Source: Capitulum mitella (taxonomy: Eukaryota; Arthropoda; Thecostraca; Pollicipedomorpha; Pollicipedidae). Taken from it: a DNA stretch of 64,000 nt. Where the stretch lies: positions 12,030,393-12,094,392 of the forward strand of contig CP099851.1 in NCBI GenBank assembly GCA_030062745.1, written 5' to 3'. Shown here piece after piece: positions 60,328-64,000 of the stretch (positions are counted from its first letter, which is position 1; the number at the start of each line of letters is the position of its first letter). The notes under the pieces are model-generated. The model saw nothing but the letters and a program-made list of their open reading frames with translations. It ran no database searches and was not told the DNA's origin. Both the position numbers and the translations under genes were made by a program.

Positions 60328-61210
60328 CCTTGCTGTTGCAACTCATAAATTTTAGCGTCGTCACGTACAACATCTGGCGGGTGCGATTCCGGCAGTGCTT
60401 TCTCCTGACCGGTTACGTAAACCTTCAGACGTCTATTACATCCCTGGACTGACTTGAACAGCTACTTACAAGCCGGAACAAACAAGACGAAAGTACGTGT
60501 TACCAGAATGTTTTCTTACATGCCCGGAAGCCTCTCTATGGTTGTCGGAAATGGATGAATAGCGCCAGCAGGCGTATTTGACGGGAGCTGCGTTGTGTGC
60601 CTCTGGTCTGAAAGGAAGCATGAAAGGAAAAGTTGCCTAGAGTCATGACGTTTCTGGGGCCCACGACCTAGGGCGCAGGAGCAGCAAAAGAGGGCAAAGG
60701 GACAATCAATCCCCCAGCCCAATTTTAGCCACATTCAAGTTGTAACATAGTTGTGGCGTTCCACAAAAAAGGTGTTAAAACCGACATTTGCGCCTCACTA
60801 ACTTGTGGAACGTTCAAGCAACAATGAGACAATTTCAGAACTTAGAGCAAGTTACACAGAAAGTCAAAAAGTCATCCCTAGATCATCCACGGAACAGCTG
60901 GTTCGCATGGGGGGTGGGGGCAGCCTAGCGTGAGCAAGGAATGACATCAAGTAAATTATTACACGGAAATATAAGCAGCATAAGTTGCAGCGGTATTAGT
61001 GTAGTGTAAGTATCATATTAGGTAGGTAAATTGTAGAATGGCATTAGCGTATTTTTGAAAGTTATTTTTACAGACAACGAAATTGCGTTATTTACGACGG
61101 CATGTGAAAAGTTCGTGCCCTTTTGAACGTAACTTTCTTTAATGAAGTTTCTTTCATGGGAGTTTGATCAGGATATTTCGAATGACTCACGAGATATGGC
61201 CGTCATTTTT
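60328..61210. other. Gene-free stretch
   Basis: Nothing recognised other than a short G-run near 60910. Confidence 0.35.
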
Positions 61211-61227
61211 GACAGCGTTTTCCCACC

Positions 61228-61500
61228 ATGCCTACGATATCGACCGGCGAGCCATGTGCGTACATGAAGGTGGAGATCGCGAGTGAAAAATCCGCCGCGG
61301 ACATTCACCGCGCCCTGCAGGAGTCATGCGGCAACGATGGCCTGTCTTGGCCGGCTGACAAAGAAGTCCGTTTCCTCGACGGCAGAGCCGTCATTAATGA
61401 CGACGCACGTTCCGGCCAGCCACCAACGGCACTAAAAGAACTGCACGTGCGGGCATTGCAGGAGCTCCTCAAGGAGGCCAGACGCGCTGAGCCTGCAAGG
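61228..61500 (+). mobile_element. Mariner-type transposase fragment, N-terminal helix-turn-helix part
   Basis: Starting at ATG 61228, the frame gives AYMKVEIASEKSAADIHRAL, then VRFLDGRAVINDDARSGQPP and VRALQELLKEARR. This follows the N-terminal DNA-binding region of mariner/SETMAR-type transposases (A-Y-I-K-x-E ... F-x-x-G-R-x-x-x-x-D-D-x-R-S-G-x-P). The central helix (normally T-V-x-x-W-V) is corrupted to LSWPADKEV. Homology stops near 61500. It is probably the 5' part of the same element as 63575-64000, separated by later insertions including element E. Confidence 0.75.
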
Positions 61501-61529
61501 AGCTTGTCTCTGAAGTGGTATCAACTAGG

Positions 61530-61622
61530 GATGCACCGGATCAGGATTTTTGTCATCCGGCCGGATACCGAATATGCCGGATCAGGGTGCCGCATATCCG
61601 GCCGGACACCGGATATCATGGC
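61530..61622 (+). repeat. CCGGATA-rich palindromic patch, hAT-terminus-like
   Basis: ACTAGGGATGCACCGGATC is followed by repeated CATCCGGCCGGATACCG and ATATCCGGCCGGACACCGG. TAGGGATGCACCG starts and CCGGATA repeats are seen at ends of hAT-type short elements in other animals. The opposite terminus was not found. Confidence 0.4.
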
Positions 61623-61975
61623 AGCCTATTTTTATTTACTATTTGCTGGTGAGAAATGACACGAAGAAGACTGAGCTGAAAAAGACAAATCTGAAAAACC
61701 CAACAAACATAAAATAATTTTTTTTGACAGTTTCTGAATCATTTTTCCTTAGCGCTTACAGTTATTGTGAGGTTTCCACATGTTTCATTCTAAAAAAGGA
61801 GACATAAAAAACAGCGATGACAGCGGAGCTCACCATCTTTATTTGTAGGCAAAATGCAAAGGACCCAGAATATGCAGAATACTATTAAAGCACTCTGGAA
61901 GGCCTAAAATACCTGGCTTGATAAGCATTCCATAAAAATACTAAGGAATGTCCATTGAAATATGATGTCCCATAA

Positions 61976-62967
61976 CCCTCGCCCCTATACGGCCTTCTAC
62001 ATAACGCGGACATATAGAGAGGGGTTTAGTACAACCCCCTTGGCTATTTCCACACCATGCGTCCTAGATCGTCGCGGAAAAAAAACAGCGTGTTGCGCGT
62101 GACAAGATCTCGCGACTGCTTTCCCTTTTTGAGCTATCAGGTCAACGGATGGCCCTTCAGGCCGGGTCAAAGGTCAGAATTTGGTCAGGTTGGCAGAAAG
62201 TGGCACTTTTTCGGGTTTAAACGCAAAAGAAAGCCAAAGAATAAATGATAAGATAAACGGGTATCATTGTGTTCACCAGTCAATAATGTGTTTATCTGTA
62301 CACCACATGACTGTTTTTTACCCATGAAGTCTAGTCCAGGTCAAGCTAGGTGAATCCTTATCAACTGGGGTCGTCTCCTTAAATGCGCTGTCGAAACTGC
62401 AGAAGTATTTTTGTAGATATTAGTAGATGTTGAAGATAATGTAACATCCCAGTTAACAAACACTGCTGTCAAATAACATATAAAGGTCATCTTAGGTCAT
62501 CCAATGTCACCTTACGCCACACAAGGTTATCTGAAGCCAGTGACCTAGAATGACCTTAGATTAGCTAAAAAAAATCGCAACTTAGGTGCCTTAAAAGCGT
62601 TTTTCGAGTTGATATCCATTACAAGATCTAGTTCTAGCCATGCCGTGGTACTGCAAGCTCATCACTCCGCGGCCGACGCCACTCCGTCCGTCGGAGCAAG
62701 TCAGGTGTTCGCTGCATTTCGCCCGTCTTTCGATGAAGTACAAGATAAATTGCGGCAAATTTATATCATTCGATTTCTTACACCCCAAGCGATCAGAATA
62801 TCTAGGTTGTTTGGTGATACCTATTTTCTATCGCATTCCTAGACATAAAAAGTGACGTGTCTCTTGGCCTTAGCTTGTGACCTAAGTTTACATCCTCGAT
62901 AATTCCGGCAGTGAGCATAAACCTATTTAATCCATCGGCAGTCTTGAAAACAACCAATTTGGAGTTG

Positions 62968-62998
<31 letters not shown>

Positions 62999-63273
62999 AT
63001 TGTAATTGTGCACTCCAGCCGTCTTACAGTGAGACAAAACTGAGACCGTTGTAAATCGGCTACGTTGGCGCGCGAAAACGGCCAACATGGTTCTCGTTAT
63101 AACGTCGTAGCTCGTTACCATCGACACGCAGCAGAAACATTTTTCACCATAAGATGCGAAAAAGATGCCCCAGGAGGTATACTAAGTTTCAGATGGATTA
63201 AACATACCGTTCGGAGGTTATCCTTGGAAAACTTCAGGGAAGTTGCATCACCTCTTCCCCCTACGGGCGAGGG
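61976..63273 (+). mobile_element. TTAA-type element E (~1.30 kb), between the two mariner pieces
   Basis: Ends CCCTCGCCCCTATACGG and CCCCCTACGGGCGAGGG form a good terminal inverted repeat. The flanks ATAA and TTCA look like a decayed TTAA pair. A subterminal GAGGGGTTTAGTACAACCCCC block lies near 62019. The interior has AGGTCATCTTAGGTCA (62486-62501) and further TGACCT words, plus a (TA)n tract at 62968-62995. Single copy in this window. Confidence 0.65.
62968..62995. repeat. (TA)n microsatellite
   Basis: About 13 TA units inside element E. Confidence 0.95.
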
Positions 63274-63574
63274 TTCATGTATCTGTACAAGAGTATTGGA
63301 GACAGATAAAAATGCCTGGAAAACAGAAAGATGGTGCACCACGAAATGGGTTGCTGAACACATACTAGCTGTTGTTGTACTGCTTTGAGCTTGAGCCCCG
63401 CCCTTGCAAATCATGTCTCAACCTTTCCAAAGTAAGAAGAAGAGGTTCTCCAGATAGCCCTAGGAAGTGTCAGTTACGTCGACAATCTTATATAACAAGG
63501 TACGCTGCTCCTGAAACCGTTTTGTAGGAAGACATCAGAGCGTCTCGGTCGTACACCGGAAGGCCAAATATCCG

Positions 63575-64000
63575 GTTGTGATTGACGAAACTGGGTAGGG
63601 TTATACGAGCCCGAACCGAAGCCCCAATCAGCTGAGGCGAAGGCGCCAAACTCACCAAGGCCGAAGAAAGTGCAGCGCACCCCTGACAGGTTAAAAATGA
63701 TGGTCATCGCAGTATCTGATCACGAGGGTGCACTCACTGGCCACGTGGTCCCACCAAGGCAGACAGTCAACAAGCGGTACTACAAGTTCTACTTGAGCGA
63801 CTATCGAGGGTGAAGATCTGCGGGAAGTGGCCAGAACTGCTGAAACGCCGGCCGCTGATCCTCCATAACAAAGCCACTTCACACGAGGCGAGTGTTGTTG
63901 TGGTCCTCCTGGAAAATTGCGACTGGGAGGTGCTTTCCCATCCACCCTTTTCACCAGACCTGACTCCGCCGGACTTCGATCTGCTCCCTAAGCTCAGGGG
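63575..64000 (+). mobile_element. Mariner-type transposase fragment, catalytic part, runs off the window
   Basis: VVIDE (D near 63584-63586), then after a one-base shift WVGLYEPEPKPQS, SPRPKKVQRT, MMVIAVSDHEGALTGHVVPP and RQTVNKRYYKFYLSDYRG to a stop. After another shift come LKRRPLILHNKATSHEASVV, CDWEVLSHPPFSPDLTPPDF and DLLPKLR to the window end. This is the mariner order: D-E-T-W, P-E-x-K, D-H-E-G, Q-T-V-N-x-x-Y-Y, L-H-D-N-A-x-x-H, S-P-D-L-x-P-x-D-x-x-L-F-P-x-L. The catalytic H-D-N-A aspartate is replaced (LHNKA). With two frameshifts and a stop it is dead. Minus-strand open frames here are shadows. Confidence 0.85.

Noticed and set aside
1..64000. CRISPR array, rRNA genes, bacterial operons
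   Set aside because: None present. The tandem repeats seen lack regular unique spacers, and the sequence is eukaryotic.

Overview
This is a window of an animal nuclear genome, very probably an arthropod and most likely a crustacean-type one. The only genes I can name confidently are three copies of a small-exon, intron-containing cuticle protein gene with an RR-type (Rebers-Riddiford, chitin_bind_4) chitin-binding domain. Everything else points the same way: long intergenic sequence, microsatellites, and decayed Tc1/mariner, hAT-like and jockey/I-type elements. There are no bacterial-style operons. Species cannot be fixed from sequence alone.

Layout. 0-0.6 kb: last exon of cuticle gene 1 (+ strand, cut by the window edge). 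2.3-5.5 kb: a TTAA-flanked short element (family A) and a decayed hAT/ZMYM1-like gene. 7.7-13.8 kb: microsatellites, a decayed cuticle promoter, a dead jockey/I-type retrotransposon and a dispersed repeat (F). 14-17.2 kb: low-complexity and degenerate repeats. 17.4-20.5 kb: a wrecked + strand cuticle gene whose promoter, exon 1 and exon 2 are split by two elements (A2, B1). 22.3-33.6 kb and 39.0-47.3 kb: two copies of a segmental duplication, each carrying one apparently intact minus-strand cuticle gene, with different later insertions. 34.4-37.8 kb, between the copies: an orphan cuticle promoter plus exon 1 (+ strand), a dead Tc1/mariner-superfamily transposase and another family A element. 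47.6-49.5 kb: D2 and F2 repeats. 51.4-60.1 kb: mostly unique sequence with two candidate minus-strand genes supported only by splice signals and consistent phases. 61-64 kb: a mariner-type transposase broken by other insertions.

Main themes. (1) A birth-and-death cluster of cuticle genes: three expressed-looking copies, one split pseudogene and two further promoter relics, sharing a promoter whose TATA-like box sits inside a GC-rich inverted repeat. (2) At least five families of non-autonomous elements that insert at TTAA with CCCT...AGGG-type ends (piggyBac-like), carry subterminal G/C hairpins and have interiors rich in AGGTCA/TGACCT hexamers, the half-site of nuclear receptors such as ecdysone receptor/USP. 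The segmental duplication gives full/empty-site comparisons that order the insertions. No CRISPR array, rRNA gene or complete tRNA gene was seen.
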